Assembly (NCBI GenBank): GCA_026874595.1
Contig: CM049313.1
Coordinates: 24,550,008-24,614,007, forward strand
DNA: 64,000 nucleotides
DNA from: Sipunculus nudus
Taxonomy: Eukaryota; Annelida; Sipuncula; Golfingiida; Sipunculidae
Direction of reading: 5' to 3'
Below are positions 46,064-57,541 of the stretch, one piece after another. Below the pieces are notes generated by a model. It ran no database searches and was not told where the DNA came from. It was given only the letters and a program-made list of their open reading frames with translations. Numbering within the stretch: position 1 is the first letter of the stretch; every line of letters starts with the position of its first letter. Position numbers and translations under genes: made by a program.

Positions 46064-47425
46064 CTGTAGATTCAGATAATATCGTGGGCTTAAAATTTCG
46101 TGGTTTTTGTACAAACCGCATATCGTGGGGTATTTGAATTCGTGGACAGACAAAGAAAACTTTAGGAAATTATGTTTATTAATACCTCCATGTGCGCAAG
46201 GAAGACGAGCCCGATGTGCACAGGTGGTTCGGCTTTGATGCTTATCACAAGGTGCGCCTGTACCGCGGTCAGTCGGGTCAGTGTTGAACAAACATGCTCC
46301 GCCCGACCCGTGCCTAACAAAGAATTAATCAGCCGTGACCGACACGTGCCGGGCGATACATCGGCTGTCAGTTGTAACACCCCATACATCGGCTATCAGT
46401 TGTAACACCCGATCACACCACGTTCACAGAAAACGTAAACCATCACTTGACCGGAGGAAAAATGATACGGGACCGTCCACATGAAGGTTTTAAACTTTTT
46501 TTTTAAATCTAGGCGGTAGTCACATGTGGCGCCTGTAAATCCCTGACGGGGCGGTGAGACGAGACACGGTTCGTTCGTCATTCATCATGTCAGCTATATT
46601 TGGAGATTATAAAGAAATAATTTTCCTAATATAATATACTGTGACGCTTACTAACGCTAACATATATGTACAACTATCGGCAATATTCGGAAGAAGTACC
46701 GCCTGTATGTATATTTATTGGCTCACTGTTATGCACGCAAATGTTATCGTCATATTCGGAATAAGTGCGGTTATCGCGGTAATGCTAATGAGTTTACACG
46801 GCCCTTGTATTTTAGGCCATTAGGTAGCGTAAGTCTCGTTTAATCTCTCTTGAAAGAAGGATGAAAAGGCCGGTTCCGAAAAAGCGGCGCCTCGGTAGCT
46901 GTGGTTACGAACATTGGAACCTAGCTGTGTACCGTTCTTGGCGTGTCAGATCTACCGCTTTGCACGACAGAAATGTGGTATTGTTCTTGAATTTTTTTTC
47001 ACCCGATATGTTAATAAGAGGAAATTTGGGGATACGTTTTCGGTTTAGATTACAATTTGATATTGTTTTATTTTAAAGATATCAGGGGGGCCGTGTTTGT
47101 ACGATATAAGGGAAAATAATTCAATTGACAAAAGAATATTTATAAATCCCGTATTTTTATAGTAATTTACGAAAAGCAATTCATTGCATTTAAAAAATGT
47201 ATCAAAAACAATCATAAAATAGTAATAAACAATTTTTGATCTTTATTGAAAATTCAGCCAGCGGTAACAATTATATATATAAAGTTGACCACCAGCTGCC
47301 GTTAAGAAACCGTATTTCCTCTGACCGTATGATTTTTTTATCGTTGAAATCATGAATTCGTGGATTATCTTGATCCACGAAAACCACGAAAATAAAATCC
47401 CAACTAATATTTCTGAATCTACAGT
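46064..47425. mobile_element. Non-autonomous DNA transposon, TA target duplication
   Basis: The left end CTGTAGATTCAGA pairs with the right end TCTGAATCTACAG, each flanked by TA. The arms also share inverted blocks: TTTCGTGGTTTT and GAATTCGTGGA on the left, TCCACGAAAACCACGAAAAT and TGAATTCGTGGA on the right. The interior has no recognisable coding region. A 30-bp direct repeat (ACATCGGCT.TCAGTTGTAAC) lies at 46360-46410. This could be a Tc1/mariner-type derivative. Confidence 0.7.
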
Positions 47426-47463
47426 ATCAGGGAATCGGGTAAATAAGTATTCTTAATTTCCAA

Positions 47464-47465
<2 letters not shown>

Positions 47466-47522
<57 letters not shown>
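47466..47522. repeat. (TA)n microsatellite, left side of inverted element
   Basis: About 28 TA repeats abutting the element at 47523. Confidence 0.95.
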
Positions 47523-47526
<4 letters not shown>

Positions 47527-49147
47527 ACAGTCAATGTGTAAAATCAGTCAATTTGTAAATTGCCTGAAATTTTCAGTCAATTTACAAATTGCCTAATTCA
47601 CTCAGGCATTTAACAAAATGACTGAAATTTTCAGGCATTTTACAAATTGACTGAAAAATCAGTCCAATTATTTAACAGATTTTCTGAAATTTTGATTTGG
47701 TGTAAGACAAGTCATTTATTTAAAACAGAGAATTATTATGACATATATGTATTCTTATATGGTATACCTTGCTAATTTTGAGTAAACTTTATATTTTTTT
47801 TCTTTTCTTTCTTAAACTACATGTGAAATATAATATGATGTGAAATATTTGATAAAGAATGATGAGGATAATCACAGTTAAACTGAAAAATCACAATAAT
47901 ATTTCACATCATATTATTACACGCATAGCTTAAAGAGATAAGAAAAAAAATATAAACTGTTCTCAAATATTTCATAACTTGCTACTTTTGAGAAAAGTTG
48001 ATATTTTTATCTTCTTTTTTAAGGTATCTGTGTAAAAATATGATGTGAAATATTTGATAGGGAATGATGAGAATTATCAAATTACCTAATCAAGATATAC
48101 TTAGATGAGTTACACAGGGTGGTTGTTTTCCACAATAACTGTGTAAGCTACCTTTAATAAGGCTACCCTGTGCACTGTTTAATTAGAACAAAACATTTAT
48201 GGCTGATTGAGTAGAGCAGATTCTTTTAATGGGCCGGCCATGTACCTGCTTTGATAGAGCCAAACTGTGACGTGTGATAGACTAAGAGGGGAGTACCAAA
48301 TGAGCACATGAGTCAGTTTTGCACATGATTTGATAAGAGCCAAACCATTAATGTTGTTAGAGTTTACAAGAAGAGTCCAAGTGTGGTGGCCAAGGGTATA
48401 CACAGTGTAACTGTGGACAGAGCGGGAAGCAGTGTAAGTCAAACAAATGTAAATGTTTCAAGGCTGAACTGAAATGTAACAGTAGGTGTCATGGAAGTTT
48501 GACATGCCTTAATAAAAACTGAAACTGGTAATACGTAAGCTAATGAAATGACCATATGTTTTCTTATTCAAAAACAAGAATCCAGTTTAATATTTTACAA
48601 CACATGATAAACGAATTCTTAAAGAGCATGATCAATACAAAAGAACGTTTTTATTACCGGTATGTGAAACATTTCACAATACAATGATGTATGATGTATA
48701 ATATATCACAATATATCACTATTTTGTAGCAGTGAGATATATGAAACAAATGGAATATTACTTGTTATTTAAATTTTAATAAACTGATTGATTTTTTCAG
48801 TTTAACTGTGATTATCCTGATCATTCTTTATCAAATATTTCACATCATATTATTACATATGTAGCTTAAGAAAGCTTAAAAATACAAAGTTTACTCAAAA
48901 TAAGCAAGGTTCACCATATTAGAATACATATATGTCATAAGAATAATCTATTTTAAATAAATGACTTAAAACACCAATTAAAAATTTCAGTCAATCTGTC
49001 AAATAACTGGACTGGTTTTTCAATCAATTTGTAAAATGCCTGAAAATTTCAGTCAGTTTTTAAAATGCCTGAGTGAATCAGGCAATTTGTGAATTGACTG
49101 AAAATTTCAGGCAATTTACAAATTGACAGATTTTACACATTGACTGT

Positions 49148-49151
<4 letters not shown>
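47523..49151. mobile_element. Foldback-type DNA transposon derivative with arms of about 370 bp
   Basis: TGTTACAGTCAATGTGTAAA at the left and its near-complement at the right define arms of about 370 bp (47523-47895 and 48785-49151). They are built from short AATTTGTAAA.TG.CTGA-type words in alternating orientation. Further inverted copies of the ATATGATGTGAAATATTTGATA block lie inside (47920-48075). TA tracts flank both ends, so a TA duplication cannot be read. The interior keeps a CXC-coding remnant (48361-48522). Confidence 0.8.
48361..48522 (+). pseudogene. CXC cysteine-cluster remnant of a transposase C terminus
   Basis: This frame of 53 codons is bounded by TAG and TGA. It reads CGGQGYTQCNCGQSGKQC, then KSNKCKCFKAELKC, NSRCHGSLTC and LNKN. 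The spacing CxC-x5-C-x4-CxC-x6-C-x3-CH-x4-C matches the CXC-type cluster that closes the large protein at 6326-10926 and the relic at 34.2 kb. In the full-length parent it would follow a nuclease or transposase domain. No such domain is present, so this is a deletion derivative. Confidence 0.65.

Positions 49152-49152
<1 letters not shown>

Positions 49153-49188
<36 letters not shown>
49153..49188. repeat. (TA)n microsatellite, right side of inverted element
   Basis: About 18 TA repeats abutting the element end at 49151. Confidence 0.95.
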
Positions 49189-49193
<5 letters not shown>

Positions 49194-49349
49194 TTTTTAT
49201 ATATTTATGTTAATTTACAGTGCAGACAAGCAATTAATACATGTGCTGTGGACATGTCAGGCCTATGTAAGTGTCATTAATTGCACGTTCATTTGACTAG
49301 TTATGATTTCACTGATAAATTTTGTATATGTATTCTGTTTTGTCACAGA

Positions 49350-50315
49350 TTATGACGCTACCACAACTACTATTAGTCACACTTCTTTGGTGGACTGGCG
49401 CTGAAGCCAGTCCTGAAGAATATCAAGATACCGAAAACAAAAAAAAACAATCAAAGAGCAGGTCTTTAATCAGATTTCAAATTTGTGGCTTAAATCTTTC
49501 CAAAAGGGGAAATGTTCAAAATATTTTCAAAAGTAAGCAATATTTAACATATCTCTAATGACAACATGATGCGATAAATATAACTTTCTTAACTCACTAG
49601 TATAATGGAAATATATAATTAGGCCATCAGTTATTGGAAAATACGTAATATACTGAATCAGGTGAAAGTTGCGTTTCGGTACACATTAACTTATTGAAAA
49701 AAAAAAAATTCCAACAGGGGCTACAAGCACAGTCTGTGAAATCCGAAGACCGCCGTGCATCAGGTTATGTCCTAGATCATTCAAGAGGCGCGGCTTCTAT
49801 TCTGAGAGTGATTGTAATTAATTGGACATACTCTTCATCTTAGAAATTTAAACAAATACTTCTTAATTCCTTAGCATGAACTGAACTTATTTGTAAAAAG
49901 GGTGTTTCATGTATTTGTAAAAACAGATTTGCTAAACCTACTCGTATTATGCTATATATTATACTGATTTGCACAGAGATTTTTGCGACGACGTTTACAC
50001 TACAAGGTTACTAACTGCAGCGAATACGACATTACCTGTATTTCAGTCGTTACCTTTCATGTCTCATATGAGGGAAACCCCTACCAGTACGGACAACATC
50101 CTATTCGAGTACCGTACAACAGGGTGAAGCTCAACCAAGGTAATGGGTATAAGCCATCGATCCACGTGTTTATCGCTCCCCGGGCTGGGTTCTATTTCTT
50201 CCAGGTGACTGGACTGAGCGGCAAACAAAGTGGGTGCCTGCGACTTTTTCAAAAATTTTCGGATAGTCTAAGATACCTGCGCTTTTTTATGACATACACT
50301 AAAGCATCAAGTTAA
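49350..50315 (+). CDS. Secreted C1q-domain protein, partial or truncated gene
   Basis: Exon A follows a TGTCACAG acceptor. ATG 49352 opens a clear signal peptide (MTLPQLLLVTLLWWTGAEA), then a Lys-rich stretch to a GTAAGC donor (exon end 49532). A second segment after ACAG at 49717 reads CEIRRPPCIRLCPRSF in the matching phase. A third (from 49977 after GCACAG) encodes VTNCSEYDITCISVV, FHVSYEGNPYQYGQ, HPIRVPYNRVKLNQGNGY and FIAPRAGFYFFQVTG, the first half of a C1q jelly-roll. The frame then diverges and stops at 50313-50315, so the second half is missing or lies in an unseen exon. The join between segments two and three is not resolved. C1q-domain proteins are secreted recognition molecules, much expanded in bivalves; the ligand is unknown. 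Confidence 0.65.
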
Positions 50316-50447
50316 TGATAACAGCTTATTTGATGTGACAGTGAAAATTCTTCGCAGGATATTTTCATATTCAAACAAACACACTGGCATACTAAATTCT
50401 TCGTTTGTTCTTATGTTTATGTATGGATTTGTCAGCTGATGTATCGA

Positions 50448-50453
50448 AATAAA
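50448..50453 (+). terminator. Candidate poly(A) signal AATAAA
   Basis: AATAAA 133 nt beyond the stop of the C1q-like frame, with a TTGTTTGTTTT GT/T-rich stretch just downstream, as expected of a cleavage site. Confidence 0.45.
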
Positions 50454-50572
50454 GTGCTCTCCTGACGACCTTGTTTGTTTTCTCTATAACATGAATATGT
50501 GAACTAATCCTTTGATGTGTGTCAGAATGTATGCATCTCTTAGTTTTGTACAGATACCAATGACCTAATACC

Positions 50573-50985
50573 TATATAGAAATATCGCATTTAGTGAATA
50601 GTTTGAAATTGCACCGAGTGAACCTTAAAGATGCCCATTTCGTTTTCTGACGTGTATTAAATGAAGACTGAAATGAAACTGTTGTATTTTTCATAAAGAT
50701 CCTAAGGTGCATGGGTCATCCGATTTTTTTATACCGACGTGTTGATAACGTGAGGCGGAGGGGTGGGGGTTAAAATGGCAGCCAATCGTAGTCCAAATTA
50801 GTAAAACCAGTATTGCAAATGACAAAAGATGGCCTTGTTTCATAAGTTGTTTCATCTGCTTTTACCAGGAGCAAGTGACCCTTAAACTTCTTCACATGCG
50901 CAGGCAACCACCTCTGGTCACATGTTCGTATACACTTTCAAGTTACAGTGATTATTTCCAAGTCAGTTGAGATCAGTCCATTTTG
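50573..50985 (+). repeat. Repeat element, copy 2, first part
   Basis: Colinear with 33605-34070: ATCGCATTTAGTGAATAGTT start, CGTGTATTAAATGAAGA, CGTGAGGCG before a G-run, AAAATGGC.GCCAATCG, AGGAGCAAGTGAC and a GTCAGTCCATTTTG-like end. The second part follows only at 52133, after about 1.15 kb of unrelated sequence. Confidence 0.75.
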
Positions 50986-52132
50986 GAAATATGAGCCTCC
51001 CGATTATGAAGGTAACCACAGTACGTGTTTCTGTAAAATGCCTCACAGGTGGCGACATCTGGTGGCCAGTTTAGAAGTTCCATATTCCGTGAAAATGACA
51101 CACACACCATGACACACACACACCATGTATTCTTGAAGCAAAATAAAATTGCTGGAGTTGAGCTTTACTTTGAGGTATCACATAATGCCAAACACTCGAC
51201 AGAAAAAAAACTTTCTCTAGTGCTCCAACACGTTCTCAGTATATAATAATATATAAGGCCTGGAAATACTTCCGTCTAACCTATATACCCGTCAAGGTGC
51301 CTTACAACAACTTTTCACAGCAGGCATTCCCTGCAGTTCTCTCATTTATATGTGCAATAAAGAATAAAACAACTGAATGACTGGCTTTAAAGACATTATT
51401 ACAAGAGGAAGAAGTGTATTAGCCATATATATATATATAATATTATATATATATAATAGGCTATATAATTATGTTAGTGTCATGTGCGTTGAAATTATAT
51501 AAAGTGAAATAGTGCTTTCTCGTAAAATGCATTCCAAACCATCGAGACATAAAACCTTTAGGCTTATATAAAATCATGACTTAAACGTGTCGTGTACAAC
51601 ACTTTTCATCTCATGATTACTTTAAACACAGTACAGTCATTTTGTAAAATGACCTCACACAAATTGCACCAGAAGGTATCCTTTTGAACATATGAAAAGT
51701 CTTAAGATATTCTCCTTGGGAAAAGTAGTGAAATTCAGGAATATCCAAAATGGCCGCCAGAAGGCCTAGAATCCATTAAGTTTAATTAATAAGAAGGGAT
51801 ATTATTATATGTAATACATCATTTTCAGGTTTTTTGAGGGGTCGCAGAATCCGATTCTGGTCTTTATTTGCTAATTTAAGGATTTCCAAGGCCCATAAGG
51901 GGGGTGGTGATGATGTGGAAACGTTCTGAAACATTGGTTGCTGTGGGGGGGGGGGGGGGGGCAGGGTTTGTAGCACGACTCGGTAGGCATTTATATTGAG
52001 CAGGCAACCCTAATTAGGTAATGTGCAACGCTCAGCTATCCTGTTGCACTGATATCGTAGTAATTAGATATTAAACAAATATACAGAGGGATTGACCGAT
52101 AAGCTGGGTTTGAAATAGAATCTTTCTCGCAC

Positions 52133-52252
52133 ATGGTAGCGTTGTTAGAAAGTATACTAAAACAGCCACGATTGGTTTTGTTAATGTCAAGTGTCGAGGC
52201 GCCTGCTTCTGAAACGCTCCAACAGGTTATTAGATGCAGTGTCAGACGAAAG
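52133..52252 (+). repeat. Repeat element, copy 2, second part (truncated CXC-coding end)
   Basis: Colinear with 34161-34275: GTTGTTAGAAAGTAT.CTAA, AACAGCCACGATT, GAGGCGCCTG.TTCTGAAAC. The frame reads APASETLQQVIRC and breaks off before the rest of the cysteine cluster, where a GCGTCA-rich repeat begins. Confidence 0.75.
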
Positions 52253-52254
52253 CC

Positions 52255-52430
52255 CAAGACACACTAACGCGCGCGCGCGTCAAGCGTCACGCGTCAAGCG
52301 TCAAATCCGAAAAATGTCGTTCCTCTCTATATATCAATGGCAAAACAAACTAACGCGCGCGTCAAGCGTCAGCTATCGCTCCTGGAGCGATTTTTGACGC
52401 GTGACGCACGCTTGTCGCATACGGCTTCCT
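52255..52430. repeat. GC-rich repeat of GCGTCA/TGACGC words
   Basis: ACACTAACGCGCG and GCGTCAAGCGTCA occur twice on one side, and GACGCGTGACGCACGCTTG is their complement on the other, so the segment can fold back. It is probably a MITE inserted in the preceding repeat. Confidence 0.55.
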
Positions 52431-53150
52431 GATAATAACATAACTAAAGAGAGGGTTTCCCTCCTCAACACTCGCATTCTATATTAAACTGCGGGTGAAA
52501 TATTCAATATAATTAACTGAACTATCATAATTTATTTGTATCTGGATAGAAAACGTGCGACAAAGCAACACAGGGTAATCGTGCAATATAACGGACCCAT
52601 GTTACTCTCTCTCACAAATAAGTGTGACCACATTTCACTAAATTTTTTTTTGCATGATAAAGTTGACGATCCGGCGCATCTAATGATATCATATTTTTGT
52701 ATGTTATTTATAAATTTATTTTGCTACAAACTGTCGAAAAAGGGTAGTTTGCCGAAAATACCCAAAATGACGTCGTGTCAAAGACGATCTGAGCCGACGT
52801 CATGAATCCACAGTAATATACATATATACCATGTTAAACATTTAGATGATGTCTTATAAAATTAACAGTCAATATATAATATTACCCATATATATTTATA
52901 CTTTTTTAACTCTTTTTATCCACATTTCACTTGATGTACGTTCAAGGTGACGACGCCCTGCCGCCAGAACGTAAACAAATGTCGAGTGTCACGTGACAAG
53001 TCATGCACTTAAAATCTAGAGAGACACGGGAGAAACACGTTCGTCCGCATTATGTTACAACATTTTTTTTTATACTAACATAATAATATCCTTATTTTTA
53101 ATAAAATAATTATTAGGAGTGACAACATTTATTAGTTATAATTAATGACA
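52431..53150. other. Intergenic, no gene recognised
   Basis: No supported gene. It grades into the satellite that starts near 53155. Confidence 0.4.
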
Positions 53151-53154
53151 TTAT

Positions 53155-53727
53155 TAAGGTGTGATCTCTTTTTTATAAATTGTGTGACCACATATAGTAG
53201 TTAAAATAGTAAAAAAAGGTGTTGTGACCACATTTAAATATATTCTTACATCATCATAACCCTTATTTTTTTCTAAATTTAATCCTGATTTTTTTTCAAA
53301 CCAAGAGACCATATTTTTTACCAATAAAAAATAAGTTGTGACCACATTTTATTTGACCAGCCATATAAGTTTGTATTATATATAGAATATTATAAAATGT
53401 GGTCACATAAGGTGTGACCACATTTTTAAAAATAAATTTTGCCAAAAATAAGTTGTGACCACATTTTACTTGACCAGCCATATTAGTTTGTATTATATAT
53501 AGAATATTATAAAATGTGGTCACATATGGTGTGACCACATTTTTCACCAAAGAATATTGACAAAAATAAGGTGTGACCACATTTTATTTGACCAGCCTAA
53601 TAAGTTTGTATTATATATAAAATATTATAAAATGTTGTCACATAAGTGTGACAACATTTTTTACCAACAATTATTAACAAAAATAAGGTGTGACCACATT
53701 TTATTTGACAAGCCATATAAGTTTGTA

Positions 53728-53776
<49 letters not shown>

Positions 53777-54129
53777 ATATATTTTAAAATGTGGTCACAT
53801 GGTGTGAACAAAAAATTTTCACAATAAATATTGACAGAAATAGGGTGTGACCACATTTTATTTGACCAGCCATATAAGTTTGTATTATAAATAGAATATT
53901 ATAAAATGTGGTCACATAAGTGTGACCACATTTTTTACCAATAAATATTAACAAAAATAAGGTGTGACCACATTTTATTTGACAAGCCATATAAGTTTGT
54001 ATTATATATATATATATATATATATTTAATATATTTTAATATGTGGTCACATGGTGTGAACACATTTTTCACAATAAATATTAACAAAAAAAAAGGTGTG
54101 ACCACATTTTGACCGGCCATAAAAGTTTG

Positions 54130-54195
<66 letters not shown>

Positions 54196-54289
54196 AAATG
54201 TGATCACATGGTGTGACCACATTTATTACCAATAAATATTAACAAAAAAAAGGTGTGACCATATTTATTTGACCAGCCATATAAGTTTG

Positions 54290-54335
<46 letters not shown>

Positions 54336-54677
54336 TTAATATATTATAAAATGTGGTCACATGGTGTGACCACATTTTATACAATTAATATTAACAAAAA
54401 TAAGGTGTGACCACATTTTATTTGACAAGCCATATATGTTTGTAATAAATATATAATATTTTAGAATGTAGTCACATATGGTGTGACCACATTTTTTACA
54501 ATAAATATTGACAAAAATAAGGTATGATTACATTTAATTTGAACAGCCATATATGTTTGTATTATATATATAATATTATAAAATATGGTCACATATGGCG
54601 TGACCACATTTATTACCAATAAATATAAACAAAAATAATGTGTGACCATATTTTATTTGACAAGCCATATAAGTTTG

Positions 54678-54716
<39 letters not shown>

Positions 54717-54939
54717 TATTTAATATATTTTAATATGTGGTCACATGGTGTGAACACATTTTTCACAATAAATATTAACAAAAAAAAGGTGTGACCACAT
54801 TTTGACCGGCCATATAAGTTTGTATTATAAATAGAATATTATAAAATGTGGTCACATAAGTGTGACCACATTTTTTACCAATAAATATTAACAAAAATAA
54901 GGTGTGACCACATTTTATTTGACAAGCCATATAAGTTTG

Positions 54940-54982
<43 letters not shown>

Positions 54983-55082
54983 ATATATTTTAATATGTGG
55001 TCACATGGTGTGAACACATTTTTCACAATAAATATTAACAAAAAAAAGGTGTGACCACATTTTGACCGGCCATAAAAGTTTG

Positions 55083-55152
<70 letters not shown>

Positions 55153-55249
55153 GAATGTGATCACATGGTGTGACCACATTTATTACCAATAAATATTAAC
55201 AAAAAAAAGGTGTGACCATATTTATTTGACCAGCCATATAAGTTTGTAT

Positions 55250-55295
<46 letters not shown>

Positions 55296-55767
55296 CTTAA
55301 TATATTATAAAATGTGGTCACATGGTGTGACCACATTTTATACAATTAATATTAACAAAAATAAGGTGTGACCACATTTTATTTGACAAGCCATATATGT
55401 TTGTAATAAATATATAATATTTTAGAATGTAGTCACATATGGTGTGACCACATTTTTTACAATAAATATTGACAAAAATAAGGTATGATTACATTTAATT
55501 TGAACAGCCATATATGTTTGTATTATATATATAATATTATAAAATATGGTCACATATGGCGTGACCACATTTATTACCAATAAATATAAACAAAAATAAT
55601 GTGTGACCATATTTTATTTGACAAGCCATATAAGTTTGTATTATATATATATATATATATATATTTAATATATTTTAATATGTGGTCACATGGTGTGAAC
55701 ACATTTTTCACAATAAATATTAACAAAAAAAAGGTGTGACCACATTTTGACCGGCCATAAAAGTTTG

Positions 55768-55841
<74 letters not shown>

Positions 55842-55935
55842 AAATGTGATCACATGGTGTGACCACATTTATTACCAATAAATATTAACAAAAAAAAGGT
55901 GTGACCATATTTATTTGACCAGCCATATAAGTTTG

Positions 55936-55995
<60 letters not shown>

Positions 55996-56337
55996 TTAAT
56001 ATATTATTAAATGTGGTCACATGGTGTGACCACATTTTATACAATTAATATTAACAAAAATAAGGTGTGACCACATTTTATTTGACAAGCCATATATGTT
56101 TGTAATAAATATATAATATTTTTGAATGTAGTCACATATGGTGTGACCACATTTTTTACAATAAATATTGACAAAAATAAGGTATGATTACATTTAATTT
56201 GAACAGCCATATATGTTTGTATTATATATATAATATTATAAAATATGGTCACATATGGCGTGACCACATTTATTACCAATAAATATAAACAAAAATAATG
56301 TGTGACCATATTTTATTTGACAAGCCATATAAGTTTG

Positions 56338-56378
<41 letters not shown>

Positions 56379-56478
56379 ATATATTTTAATATGTGGTCAC
56401 ATGGTGTGAACACATTTTTCACAATAAATATTAACAAAAAAAAGGTGTGACCACATTTTGACCGGCCATAAAAGTTTG

Positions 56479-56554
<76 letters not shown>

Positions 56555-56648
56555 AAATGTGATCACATGGTGTGACCACATTTATTACCAATAAATATTA
56601 ACAAAAAAAAGGTGTGACCATATTTATTTGACCAGCCATATAAGTTTG

Positions 56649-56702
<54 letters not shown>

Positions 56703-57042
56703 TTAATATATTATAAAATGTGGTCACATGGTGTGACCACATTTTATACAATTAATATAAACAAGAATAAGGTGTGACCACATTTTATTTGACAAGCCAT
56801 ATATGTTTGTAATAAATATATAATATTTTAGAATGTAGTCACATATGGTGTGACCACATTTTTTACAATAAATATTGACAAAAATAAGGTGTGACCACAT
56901 TTTATTTGAACAGCCATATATGTTTGTATTATATATATAATATTATAAAATATGGTCACATATGGCGTGACCACATTTATTACCAATAAATATAAACAAA
57001 AATAATGTGTGACCATATTTTATTTGACCAACCATATAAGTT

Positions 57043-57110
<68 letters not shown>

Positions 57111-57205
57111 TTATAAAATGTGGTCACATGGTGTGACCACATTTTTTACAATAAATATTAACAAAAATAAGGTGTGACCACATTTTGACCGGCCATATAA
57201 GTTTG

Positions 57206-57260
<55 letters not shown>

Positions 57261-57362
57261 AATGTGGTCACATGGTGTGACCACATTTATTACCAATAAA
57301 TATTAACAAAAATAAGGTGTGACCATATTTTATTTGACCAGCCATATAAGTTTGTATTATAT
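53155..57362. repeat. Satellite with higher-order structure, palindromic GTGTGACCACA motif and TA tracts
   Basis: The monomers (about 110-190 bp, length set mainly by the TA tract) share: TGTGGTCACAT..GGTGTGACCACA as a strong palindrome, AATAAATATTAACAAAAATAA, GGTGTGACCACATTTTATTTG, CCATATAAGTTTGTATTATA, then a TA tract. From about 54090 five distinguishable monomer types recur in the same order four times (starting near 54090, 55050, 55733 and 56446; period about 680-960 bp). All ORFs here, such as YIYIYI tracts and repeated HTLFL peptides, are repeat artefacts. Confidence 0.95.
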
Positions 57363-57417
57363 ATATATATATTTAAGAGCCTAGAGCCTAGATCCATTAA
57401 AGCTAATACATTTGTAT

Positions 57418-57469
<52 letters not shown>

Positions 57470-57541
57470 CCAAAATGTAAATATTTTGTAAATTTTAACA
57501 GATAAAATATACAAAACTCTCATTATCGATACATTTTAATG
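57363..57541. repeat. TA-rich tail of the satellite and flank
   Basis: Interrupted TA tracts at 57363-57372 and 57415-57467 and AT-rich flank; no gene. Confidence 0.7.

Noticed and set aside
46861-47076. ORF of 71 codons starting MKRPVPKKRRLGSC
   Set aside because: The basic start looks protein-like, but it lies inside an inverted-repeat element and has no supporting motif.
53155-57362. CRISPR array
   Set aside because: The spacers are not unique: monomers are similar throughout and contain TA microsatellites; the host is an animal.
53296-57523. Many minus-strand ORFs with YIYIYI tracts and recurring HTLFL-type peptides
   Set aside because: They are translations of the satellite and its TA tracts, repeated with the array.
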